From assembly GCA_029378245.1 (NCBI GenBank), contig JARKIF010000146.1, positions 1 through 64,000 on the forward strand: DNA of 64,000 nt, read 5' to 3'. Below are positions 1-11,204 of this stretch, piece by piece (within the stretch, counting starts at the first letter, position 1; every line of letters starts with the position of its first letter). Made by a program: the position numbers and the translations under genes. Source of the stretch: Roridomyces roridus. Its lineage: Eukaryota; Basidiomycota; Agaricomycetes; Agaricales; Mycenaceae. The notes beneath the pieces are model-generated. The model had not been told where the DNA came from. It searched no databases and saw only the letters and a list, made by a program, of their open reading frames with translations.

Positions 1-661
1 TATTCGAAACGGCGGTCGACTCGGATCTGATCACTAAGTACTTCCTCATCGCCTTCCGTTTGGTGCCGATCCTGTTTCTCATTGTGATGAGTTCCTCGAC
101 TCCTCGTGGCGCGAGGGCTCCAAGACGTGACCCTCGAATGGCACAAAGAAATCGCACAATACGCCCGACTCGCTCGAATCGGTTTCACCGATACGCAGTC
201 GTACCATTGGCCTCCGGAGGGACAACTGCCAAGTGCGCCTCGGTACAGCATTGACTCTTCTATCATTCTCCGGAAGAGCCACTCCCTTCACCGCACCCGA
301 CCGAGAGGAAGAAGCGGGGAGGTATGACTTACGCGCAAGCTCTGCCCCGTACCATCTGCTCGAGCGTGAGCTGGAGAGGAGCGAAGTCGCTGTGGCGACG
401 CTATATCAGGAGACTTTCAGAGCGCGGAGGAGGTTAAGGAGCTTGAGGGGAGGTTGAGGGACAAGTCGTCGTCGACGACTGGGCACTAATCCGCCTGTTT
501 TGGAGCTGAATTTGGACAAGAGGGTGGTGGAAGATTGGCAGGCTGTTGTGCAGGCGGATGCGGAGACGCTCAAGAGGCAGCTGGAGGAAGCAAGGAGGGA
601 AAGGGATGCTGCGTTGCAGCTTGTGGACGAAATCAAGCAGCTGATGGGGCCGCGTGCCTAG
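1..661 (+). pseudogene. 3' end of a coiled-coil protein gene, partial and probably broken
   Basis: The clearest coding stretch is about 499-661, which reads as a charged helical tail ending GPRA and TAG at 659-661. A helical stretch lies upstream at about 355-457 and another at about 440-493, but they sit in different frames and no good GT-AG pair joins them. At 3-90 there is a hydrophobic segment (KYFLIAFRLVPILFLIV) that could be a membrane helix. A membrane segment followed by a C-terminal coiled coil would fit an ER BAP31/Yet3-like protein, but no diagnostic motif is visible, so this is only a guess. The window edge removes the start. The frame changes may be unrecognised introns or decay. 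Confidence 0.3.
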
Positions 662-1273
662 AATTTTCGTTTTTGAATCCAAGAGGGTCGAGTTTTCAAA
701 TGACGAACAGTGGCTTACAAGTTCCATTCCGTGCCCATGACAGGATCTGCCAATCAACGGAGACGGAAGCAAAACCAAGTATTCTCGGCAATCTTTGCCC
801 ACACAAAGTTGCTTTGAAGGATATATGATTCATGTGTATTTCCAGTGTGTACTACTGAGCTATTATCTATGAAACATTCTCTCCATCATCAAGATTGGTG
901 AGGAGGACTGGCGAGAGTGGCTTCAGCAGTATAGCATGAATGGAACAATATCAAGTACCTGTAGAAAAAGTGGTAAAGCGGAAATCGTCGGGCGTATTCA
1001 ACTTGGAGTGGCCAGAGGAGCAGTGACTCAGATGCGGTAGGTGCATTGACGTTGATCAGGTGGCCTTGAATGCCCAAGAAGAGGTCTGCCAAGTCGTAAA
1101 CTCTTCGATTCAAGGGGAAAGATCACGGTCAAACCTGGAAGTCATATTCCTCGAGAACCTCCAAGCCATCCAAAACTGTTGAGGACGGAAGCTGAGTGAC
1201 GGTTTCATGAGTCCAACACAATGGATGTTTGGGCGAACAGGAACACACGAGAAGAGTGGAAGGAACTGGGGTT
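662..1273. other. Intergenic, no gene seen
   Basis: Short open frames occur on both strands, but none has protein-like composition or intron signals. It probably holds the 3' untranslated regions of the two flanking genes, which converge here. Confidence 0.5.
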
Positions 1274-1980
1274 TTATTGAGCGGAGGAATTCAGCGGGAT
1301 GTTACATCTGTGCGCACCATATTCCTTCGAGTCATCGGAATCGGACGCTTCTGCGACGAGCTCGGCGTAGCTGGGAGCACGAAATTGAACATTGGGTAAG
1401 GACGAGTATGGAATTGGACGCACTGGGTCATATAAGCATTATCTGCGGCGTGGAGAAGTGGTGCGAATATGGGTCGAAGTAACTTGACTAGTTTCGTCGT
1501 GTTTTTCCCGTTGTTGAGCCACACGGCGCCAATGAAAGAATAGAAGCCATCCATGCGGTTGCCGGTAACATCATCGAGAGCGCTGGGCTCGAGCTTGAGA
1601 ATCAGTCTTTTGAGGATATCATGGCTCTGCACGGCAGTCTCTACAGCCTGTACGACTTTCGATAGGATTCTGTGCTTGCTACGATGCGCGCTCACCATTG
1701 CGTAACCGTCGGGCTTGTCGAGTGCAATATCGCCATTCAACAGGAATATGGCGTGGTCCAAGATCTGTTGGCCGACATCCGCATAGTACTTTCGTTCCTG
1801 ACCCGCCGGCGACGATGGCCCTTGGTCACCTTCTTCGCTAGTGAATGAAGTGGGCCAGGCGGAGGGTGGGAGTGAATGGAGGAGGTCGCAGCATTCGTAG
1901 CTTTGGTCTTTTACAGCTGTCCGAACGGCAGCGGCGAGGACGTGGTCGAGTTGCTTGCGGGGGCCTTTTCGGTTGGACAT
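1274..1980 (-). CDS. RNase III-fold-like protein, copy A (predicted non-catalytic)
   Basis: Three exons on the minus strand: 1696-1980, 1424-1647 and 1274-1370, giving 201 residues. The introns are 48 nt (GTGAGC to TACAG) and 53 nt (GTGCGT to CCCAG). The start is the ATG at 1978-1980 (MSNRKGPRKQ). Two segments resemble the signature helices of an RNase III domain: YYADVGQQILDHAIF, where catalytic enzymes have an ExxxxGD-type motif, and DGFYSFIGAVWL, where they have DxFEAxIGA. In both the acidic catalytic residues are replaced, so it is probably a non-cleaving fold, perhaps a dsRNA-binding or dimerisation module. Copy B at 3236-3950 has exon 1 and exon 2 of exactly the same lengths (285 and 224 nt) and introns at the same places, showing descent by duplication. 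Family assignment is moderate; the gene structure is well supported by the paralogue. Confidence 0.65.
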
Positions 1981-2076
1981 CGGGTGGACTTTGCTGAACT
2001 GGAGAGAGTCGAGACTCAGAGAGATTGATTGGCATGTACCGCCACCGACGATCCTCTCGTAATTTGATGTCGGTTT

Positions 2077-2350
2077 ACTCGACACTCTGAGCCCTCTGAT
2101 GCAGGAGATGGCAGGCTTCTGAGGCCCATGTCAGGATAGAAATGCAAGTGTTTCTCGTGTCCGTGTAGTTCAATGGCAGAACACACCCTGTGTCCGCTTA
2201 GGCGTTGACCGGTGGGTCGAGGGTTCGATTCCCTCGCATGGCACCCACGTTTGCCGGGCCCCGGGTCGTCGTTACCCCGCGCTCGCGTCGAAGTCAGGGC
2301 ATTCTCCCGGTGCAATGCTGGCTTCAGGTGTCAATTCGCCACTCTTTTTA
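2077..2350 (+). mobile_element. tRNA-derived SINE, subfamily 1, copy 1
   Basis: The core is about 2156-2350. It has a tRNA-like head with an A-box-like stretch (TAGTTCAATGGCAGAAC) and a perfect B box (GGTTCGATTCC) near 2222. A conserved body follows (TTTGCCGGGCCCCGGG, then CGCGTCGAAGTCAGGGC, then CAATGCTGGCTTCA), ending in a T-rich tail. The same body occurs at 7006-7203, 16400-16590 and 17140-17340, which shows dispersal. Unlike a true tRNA, the acceptor stem is imperfect. Similarity to the copy at 17.1 kb continues upstream to about 2077. Confidence 0.75.
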
Positions 2351-2400
2351 ATGCATTGTTCATGGACGAATTAGTCGCTTTTGTGGGATCCTGAAGTACA

Positions 2401-2688
2401 TTATGATTCCGGTACAATTATCACTGCTTTACATCTTAAGTCTACAACCTTTTCGAGGAACGACAAATTCACTTCTGGAAATCTAACACTCGCCCCATCC
2501 ACTGCTTTGACCGCTTCGACGACGTAGTGTCCAAGTTGAGGGGCGACAGCGGAGTGGACCGCGGGCGCTCTGGTGTCTTGTCGACAATCAAATCCTGCAT
2601 ACGCAGTGCCGTTCGATGAGCACCCGCCGAGTAGGAGCGCGGCCGTGTGGATGGGGCTGATTGCAACTATGTGCTTGTGAGGTTCCAT
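2401..2688 (-). CDS. Possible gene fragment, unassigned
   Basis: The minus-strand frame has protein-like composition (for example HYVVEAVKAVDGASVRFPEV near the middle), but I recognise no family. There is no clear upstream exon, and the stretch lies between a SINE and the RNase III-like copy B. It may be a relic of a third gene between the two paralogues. From 2690 to 3235 I see nothing further that I can support. Confidence 0.2.
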   Translation of the reverse strand: MEPHKHIVAISPIHTAALLLGGCSSNGTAYAGFDCRQDTRAPAVHSAVAPQLGHYVVEAVKAVDGASVRFPEVNLSFLEKVVDLRCKAVIIVPES

Positions 2689-3235
2689 AGACGTGTAGAT
2701 GTCCTAGACATACCCCGATGGAACCGGTCCACGCAAGCGCCGTGCCCGGAGGGACGAGAACTAGTCCTGGTTGGAGGTGCGTGGTGGGCGGGGGCCGAGA
2801 CGGCTTGGTTCAAATGTCAGTACAAAGATGACGAGTAAAAAGCACACATGGACCTCGAGTGCTGGCAGTGCCTTCGATGCCTGCCCATTAGGTGCATCAG
2901 ACTATGAACGATTCGAAAAGGGTCGAAACCGCACCGAAATATACCCATGAAGGTCAATCCCTTCATGAAAAAATTTCGATCCCAGCGTCTCACTGGAGCA
3001 TAGTGGGGACGGCTGCAGCCAGGAACGATGAACAAGTGACAAAGGAGCAATACGAGAAATACTTACGCGAACGTGGTATGGGGATTCCGGTGGAGGAGTA
3101 TGCAAATGGAACTGGCAGGTAGGTTAGAGTCCAACCCGGCAAAAGTCTTGAATGAAGTGAACGCACTGTGGTGAGTGCACGTCTCTGTTGCGCATCTCTC
3201 AAGTTGATGAGAATTCGAAGGTCTGTCACCGAACG

Positions 3236-3950
3236 TCAGTACGCAGTAGGAAGAACAGCTGGAGGCGACACACCGGACGGGAGCCTCGGTTCGCGACTGT
3301 TCGTTTTCTCCTCCCTCTTGACCTTCTGCACGAGAGCCCTGTGAACGTTGATTGCAGGCTCTAATTTCGCGAGCCTGAGGAACGCACTGGTTGAGATAAA
3401 CCTTTCCCGCTGCTTCCAACAATGGGAGCAACAAAGGGCGCGTCAAGGTGGCCACACGGTCCGTGTCCCTGCTCAGCGTGGTCCAAAGAACGCCAAAAAA
3501 CGCGTAGAATCCTTGAGCCCCGTCTGACCCCACAAATTCAACGGTTTTGGGGTCCAGTTTGGTGAAGATCTTGGCGAGGACGTCGTGGTTCTGGACTGCT
3601 TTTTGTACGGCCTGGGAAGGACTTGCTTAGTAGGCCAAAGAGGAGTGAGATGAGCCTTCGCTCACCTGTGCGTAACCGACTGGCTGATTGTGCAGATTGT
3701 CTACAAGGACGAGGAAGACAACCTGGCATAGCACTGAAAGGCCGATATGCGAGTAATATGCATGTTCTTTAGCATCTGGCGAGCGTGGGGACGAGTCTGG
3801 GTCAACAAATGATTGTGGCCAGTGGAGAGAGGGAAGATCGATGCTGGCGACGCTCTGGGTGTAAATGGGGTTATCCAGTACGTCGTCGACGGCTTTGGCG
3901 AGGTTATCGCCGAGCGTCGGCGCTTTCGGCTTTCTGGGACGGTCAACCAT
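3236..3950 (-). CDS. RNase III-fold-like protein, copy B (predicted non-catalytic)
   Basis: Three exons: 3666-3950, 3388-3611 and 3236-3338, giving 203 residues. The introns are 54 nt (GTGAGC to CCCAG) and 49 nt (GTGCGT to CACAG). The start is the ATG at 3948-3950 (MVDRPRKPKAPT). The domain matches copy A segment by segment: YYSHIGLSVLCQVVFL and QGFYAFFGVLWTT. As in copy A, the positions that hold the acidic metal-binding residues in active RNase III are not acidic. The C-terminal exon is short, basic and proline-rich, and differs completely from that of copy A, so the tail evolves fast. The start lies only 41 bp downstream of the stop of the monooxygenase gene on the same strand. Confidence 0.65.
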
Positions 3951-3991
3951 TATGGTGGGAGAAGATAAGATTGATGATGGGAAACCTCGGT

Positions 3992-6045
<2,054 letters not shown>

Positions 6046-7005
6046 GCAGGATAACGGCCAGAAATCGGGGTGCACTTTTATCTCAGCGTCGGCTGCATTT
6101 GACGGAAATACACCAGTCAGATGCAAGGATTGTATAGTGACCGCCACGGGTCACCCGCGCGATGACCCGTCCCCGTACCCGCAAAATGCGCGGTGGATTT
6201 TCGAGCTACTGGTGGGTTTATCTGCTGAAATCATCCATCAAGTAAGTATTAAAATATGCCTGCAGGACGCATGACCGGCAGCCTCACCCGCGTCGATTTT
6301 CACAGTCCTCGTCTTCACTGTACTCACGGAGGGCATATTCGGCGGTGTCTGGCCTATTCCCACGGGTTGCGATAGGGCCTCAAGCGATAGGGGCCCTATC
6401 GGTCGGCGGGGGTCGATTTAGGGGCCCTATCAGCATCACTGGGCTGCAAAAAATTCAGCTGCGAACCCGGACCCGTACCCGCAGCTGATCATAGCCCTAT
6501 TACCCGTCGATTGCATGCACCATGACTGTTCATCTGACGTCAACCCGGTTTTTGTCATCGTTCAAATGACGAAATCCCAGCTCTGTATTCCGGTGTGTTG
6601 GATGTCGATGCCGAGGGCCGCCGTCCATTTAATGGCATAAGTAGAATTTGGTGGCGCTGGCGTGGTGTACGGGCAAGGCCGACCATGGGAACGACACCAG
6701 AACATCACTTGATAGATGGCTTTCAGACTCAATGGCGGTGAATGTATTGAATGCCTTCGAGACTTTTCGCAAGCAAAAGCCAAGGTCCCACTCGGCGATG
6801 TACTTAAGGGTGGAGTTCGCACGTGCGTCCGTTATTTGCTGACAATTGCCAATGGCGCTAGAGAGACGATAATGAGGTTCAAGAGAAGCTTACCTGTGAT
6901 GGTGATGGTTGAAAGAGAGTTGAAAATCAGAGGCTGTGTATATCACATCGATATTTGATTGAACTCCAGGATGCCGAACTGATGCCAGTTTACGTGTAGC
7001 CAGAT
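6046..7005. other. Intergenic, with GC-rich near-palindromes
   Basis: No gene is recognised. At 6360-6520 the sequence repeats ATAGGGGCCCTAT-like near-palindromes (about 6394 and 6420) and ACCCGTACCCGC-type strings (about 6175 and 6472). They look like remnants of a non-coding repeat rather than promoter elements. Confidence 0.35.
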
Positions 7006-7203
7006 AAAAGAAAAGAAAAATACAATTTGAAGCCAGCGTTACACGGAAGGAATGCTTTCTGAACTTCGACGCGAACGCGGGGCTTTTGGGCCCGGGGTCC
7101 GGCAAACCTAGGATGGTCACCTGGAGGAATCGAACCCCCGTCTCACCTCTCGCCACGCCCTGACGTGGGGAGGTGCGTTCTACCACTGAACTAAGGTGAG
7201 GTC
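7006..7203 (-). mobile_element. tRNA-derived SINE, subfamily 2, copy 2
   Basis: Read on the minus strand it starts near 7203 with CTCACCTTAGTTCAGTGG (A-box-like). The B box GGGTTCGATTCC lies near 7130, followed by the shared body (TTTGCCGGACCCCGGG, CGCGTTCGCGTCGAAG, CGCTGGCTTCA) and a T-rich tail at 7006-7022. The acceptor halves TCACCT and AGGTGA pair, and CACCT pairs with AGGTG in the anticodon arm, so the head still folds like a tRNA with an intron-like insert. The head differs from subfamily 1, while the body is shared. Confidence 0.75.
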
Positions 7204-7289
7204 GGATATCATTAAACGTTCTTGGCTTTATGCGGGCCTCCAGACGAAGGTTCTCAGCTTTTGTGCTGGATCAGTGGACACCTGCACTG

Positions 7290-8560
7290 TGAAAACATCG
7301 ACACCCGATTTTCATGTGCTCGCGTCATGACCGAGTGAATTCATGGCCGATGCCATGAAATGACCGAGTCGGGCACCTCGGGTTGGTCAGGGCACATTTT
7401 GTGATTTCTGTTGGATTTATACCTGGACTCGGAATCATGTTCTCTTTGGTGAATTTCATGAGAGAAGCCCCGGTGTCAGTAGCCTCAGAATCAGAGAGAG
7501 GATCATGAAATTCAACGAGAAAAAATAATTCCGTTCAATGGCACTGCAGATTCGACCCATCAACGACCCATTCCCTCTGCCCGCCCCGAGGACAGCATAG
7601 ACCTAGTATTCGGATGGAGGACTTGAAGGCTTGCGCTCAGATAGGTGGGTGTGGAGCAGTGCTGCGGATGAGGTCACTGGTGTCACCCATGTCACGGCGC
7701 TCCACACCTTCCTCCCAACGCTCACCTCCCTTTCCCTCCGCCTCGTCAACGACCCCCTGTGTCGTCTCTTCACAACAATACCCTCGCATGCACCGTCGTA
7801 GTTGACAACAGAGAGCACAGGGTCGTCTCTGACCATTCAGGACGCCGGGGACCGTCGGACTCATGCAAACACATCCCCGGGCTGCGTCTTTCGACTCGTC
7901 TTCGCAAGTACCGGTGGTGGGACTGGAGGGTATGGCATTCGCAGCAGGTATAGGTGCGTCACGAGCTGCACTCCATCACTGAACATGTTCCTCACTCTGT
8001 CTCGAAGTCGTCGTTCCTTCAGTTCGGAGTCCGTTGTGTTACTAGCAGACAAGGTGCGTACCTGTACCACCTTTTCCTTCGGCAAGCCGGTTCCGAGCCG
8101 CTGGAGCCTTTTCCCTTGGTGCGTCGACGTCATATTCATTCCTACGACATTCGTCCCTCAATCCTTTCCCGCAGGTCGATATGTTCACCGACCACAGCGA
8201 TGCACGGTGGAATAACCCGGGAATGGGGTTGGTGATAGCTCGTGGTGAGCGGGGCGCGGGCAGTAGCCACTGGCTGTGTTATGTAGATGCATCTTGAAAA
8301 TCATATTATATGTATCTGAAGTTCGGTGCGAGTGCAACTGCTATTCATTACCCCATCCAATGAACCCAAATGCACTCACGAGGTCTAGCCCTATTTTCAT
8401 GTCCAGACAACATGAAAATGGCACATGAAAACGTCGAAAACACATATGAATTGAGAAATGGTACTTCACTGAATACGAGGTGATTTTCATGGGCTCCTCT
8501 GTGAGATTCATTACATCGGCACATGAATCGGGGGGTACCCGGGCACATGAAAATCATGTC
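7290..8560. repeat. Region rich in palindromic TTTCATG/CATGAAA motifs; no supported gene
   Basis: Inverted pairs include TGAATTTCATGA (about 7451) with its reverse complement near 7504, ATTTTCATG/CATGAAAAT around 8395-8420, and GATTTTCATG (about 8480) with CATGAAAATC (about 8547). Open frames at 7600-8240 are short, overlap on both strands and match nothing I know. This may be one or more decayed small DNA elements. Confidence 0.35.
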
Positions 8561-8736
8561 CTCCAGGTCTCACAGTGCTGTCAGCATCTGTCTCGTTCGC
8601 CGACATTGACAGTATCTGCCAATCAACGGACGGAAGCAATCTGCGTCCGAATAACCGTCATTTCTGCAAGCCAAGCAAGAGTTGATACAAAATAAGAATA
8701 CAATACATCCAACCTCCCAAAAATGCACAAGGCATT

Positions 8737-11024
8737 TCACCTGTATATCGCCCTTAATTGCGACTCGACTGCCTCCGACGAATACTTGATGTCTAGATAA
8801 ATAAATCAGTCAGTATCCACAAGGCAAAGAAAAACGTCGTAGGTACTTACATTTTTGCGGATCTGAATACATTACAAGTCAGTCATCCACTTTGACGAAG
8901 CACAAAGAGAAAGAAAGATACGCACTCTTACTAAACTCCTTCTCCCGATACTTGTTCGTAAACCGCACAAGACTAGGAACGACCAATTTCACCACATCCT
9001 CCCCGATCGCAGCCCGTGCCTCAGGATCGTCCTCCAACAACCGCGTACCCTTGTGACGCTCAAGGACCTCATCCAGCAGCTCATAAAACTTGGTAAACTT
9101 CTCTTTCACCGCGCTCTTCGCCGCGCTGCTGCTGCTCCCCTTGCCAGCAGGGTCGTCGGTCAGCATCTGTAACAGTGGCGCAAAGTTGGCGTCATAGTAC
9201 GCTGCCTTGGCGGTACGGTAATTCGAGTTGAGCGCGTCCTGCGTGGGTTTGGAGAGCAGATCCAGGAGCGCATCGTGCGCGGGTGAGAGGATGAGATTAT
9301 GCCGCAGATAAAATATGTTGTTGAGGAGGTACATCGCCCCAAACGCAGGCCGCTTCTGGGTACGCGAGATGGTCGTTACACTGTTGATGGCTGTCGTTAC
9401 CACGTCGTCTGCGCAAGCCTGATCAACAGAGACATCTCCAAAAGAAAAGGTGAGAACGCACAAACAAAATGTTCGATGATGATTTGTTCATCTCCCTCTC
9501 CAAGCTTGGCACCCTTGGCCAACTGCACTCCCTCGCCCATCTTCCAATTCCCATCTCCAAGCTGCAAAAGCGCCGCGCTGGCCGCGCTATGCACCTCTGG
9601 TAACCTATCAAGATATTTGACAGCAGAGCTGGCAAAGTCTGCAACGCCCGTGGCAGCATCCCCACCAGCCGTTGCCTTGCCCAGCGACGCCATCTTGATA
9701 TCCGCAAGGAACTCGGGGAATGAACGAAGGCAGACGCCACGCAATGTACCAAGCCCGTCTTTCAGCTCGTTCGCCTTGGAGTTTTCCGACCCGCGGCGCG
9801 ACAGGACAGTATCCCACCGCGGCTGAAGCGCGAGCAGTGTCTCGTATGAAGCAAGGGCGAGGAATGCGTATTTGTGTAGTGAGCGCTTGATGAACGCAAT
9901 GAGAGATGTCAAAGTTGTGCTGAACAGGACGAGGATGGGGTTGAGGAGGGAGTTGTAGGAAGAAGCGACGAGGTTCGGGCTGCTGAGTAGACTGAGATCC
10001 TTGATGAGCTTGTACTCTTCCTGTAAGAGATAAGTATCGGTTCAACATAAAAAGTAACGCGCACATCTGCTACATTCATCAGTGACTCGACCCAACGACC
10101 AAAATCCTTGCCAGCGACAATGGGATCGATCGAGTCGGCGCGGTCGACAACCCGTTTGCCCTGCGCTTCGAGACACTTGCGACTCCAGTTACCACGCATG
10201 TCAGCGTAACCCTTCTGCGCGTCTTTGAGCGTAGACATAATGGCGGGGGCAGCAGGATGCGATGGATGGGAAGCAGGAAGTGGTAGTGTTCGCATGAAAG
10301 CCACAATAGGCCGCAGGGTGTTCAGGATGGCGGGATTGAATGAAGCCGCAGATATTTCAGCATTGGGAGGAGGTGTGGCGCCAGTAGATGCCTCGGCCAC
10401 GAGTTTGGTGTACAACTGGGTGAGCTTCTTGGCGCCAGTTTCCACCAAGCGCGCCGTGTCGAGAGAGTCGCGGTCAGAAGATTTGAAGGCGATAGACGCG
10501 TTTAAACGCTCCAGAGCCTCCTGGTAAACGGGAATCTGGCCCGGCTGAGGGCTAGCATTGCGGCGGTGAGAGGGAATAAATACGGTACAGGGGTAAAGCA
10601 TACCCGCGTAAGATGAGTGCTTCCTCTGCAGCTATCCCTTCTTGGTTGCTGGCCACTTCATCTATCTTGACCAGCGCCTTTTCGATGTCTGGTTTTGCGG
10701 TTTCCGGTCTGCGGCAAACGTTGCAGGCGATTGATGCTACTCACTGTTCGCCCGTCTATTCAATATCTGCGTCGAAGTATACAAGGGAAGGATAGATTTC
10801 TCGAGCTTGGCAAGCCTCGTGTCGAAACTTGTTAAGATTGCTGGTCGACTCTGGTGAGCATTTGTCGCGACTACTCGATCAGCCACCACGTACTGGTCAT
10901 CCGCTGCGAAATCTGACGAGTTTTGTTGAGATTTTGCTCCAACTGACAAAACATTCAATGGAATTCATGGGTGGAACGAGTTGAAGAGGCGCACGAGCTC
11001 AATCTCTGCCGTCTCGTCGTCCAT
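8737..11024 (-). CDS. EXO70: Exocyst complex subunit Exo70
   Basis: Exo70 is the phosphoinositide- and Rho-binding subunit of the exocyst, which tethers secretory vesicles at sites of growth such as hyphal tips. The start is the ATG at 11022-11024 (MDDETAEIEL). A short first exon is followed by the conserved N-terminal coiled coil (FDTRLAKLEKSILPLYTSTQ). The middle exons carry the helical rods (RDTARLVETGAKKL-like; FPEFLADIKMASLGK). The C-terminal domain includes KPTQDALNSNYRTAKAAYYD and ends ESQLRAIYR before TGA at 8737-8739. A 12-nt microexon at 8851-8862 joins EF to NPQKY. Length is about 630-640 residues, as expected. It lies upstream of nothing else on its strand, 180 bp from the stop of the FHA gene. 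Identification is firm; exact exon edges in the middle are less so. Confidence 0.9.
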
Positions 11025-11204
11025 GCTTTGTCGAAGGGAGAAAGTGATCGTAACCAAACACGGTGGATTAACCGAATTCATTACTCTAGGTAGAGACGTC
11101 TAATAAGTACATTTCGTGGTATATATCCGTATGTCGTTACAATGGAGAACAAATGAGTGTGCGTGTCGTGAAAAAGAATAAAGATATTAGGTGGAGGGAC
11201 TCTT

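Noticed and set aside
1291..2085. Single-exon 264-codon reading of RNase III-like copy A
   Set aside because: The upstream extension has no parallel in copy B, and both paralogues share two introns at identical sites, one of which (48 nt) merely happens to keep the frame open.
2156..2245. Functional tRNA gene with intron at 2156-2245 (and 17143-17228)
   Set aside because: The A and B boxes are good, but the acceptor stem halves do not pair (an extra C in one copy, several mismatches in the other), and a shared non-tRNA body and T-rich tail follow, so these are SINE heads.
7110..7203. Minus-strand tRNA-like sequence as a real tRNA
   Set aside because: It folds better than the others, but it carries the same SINE body and tail and a diverged copy lies at 16.5 kb.
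7600..8240. Protein-coding gene in overlapping frames
   Set aside because: Frames on both strands are of similar length, with no splice-consistent model and no motif.
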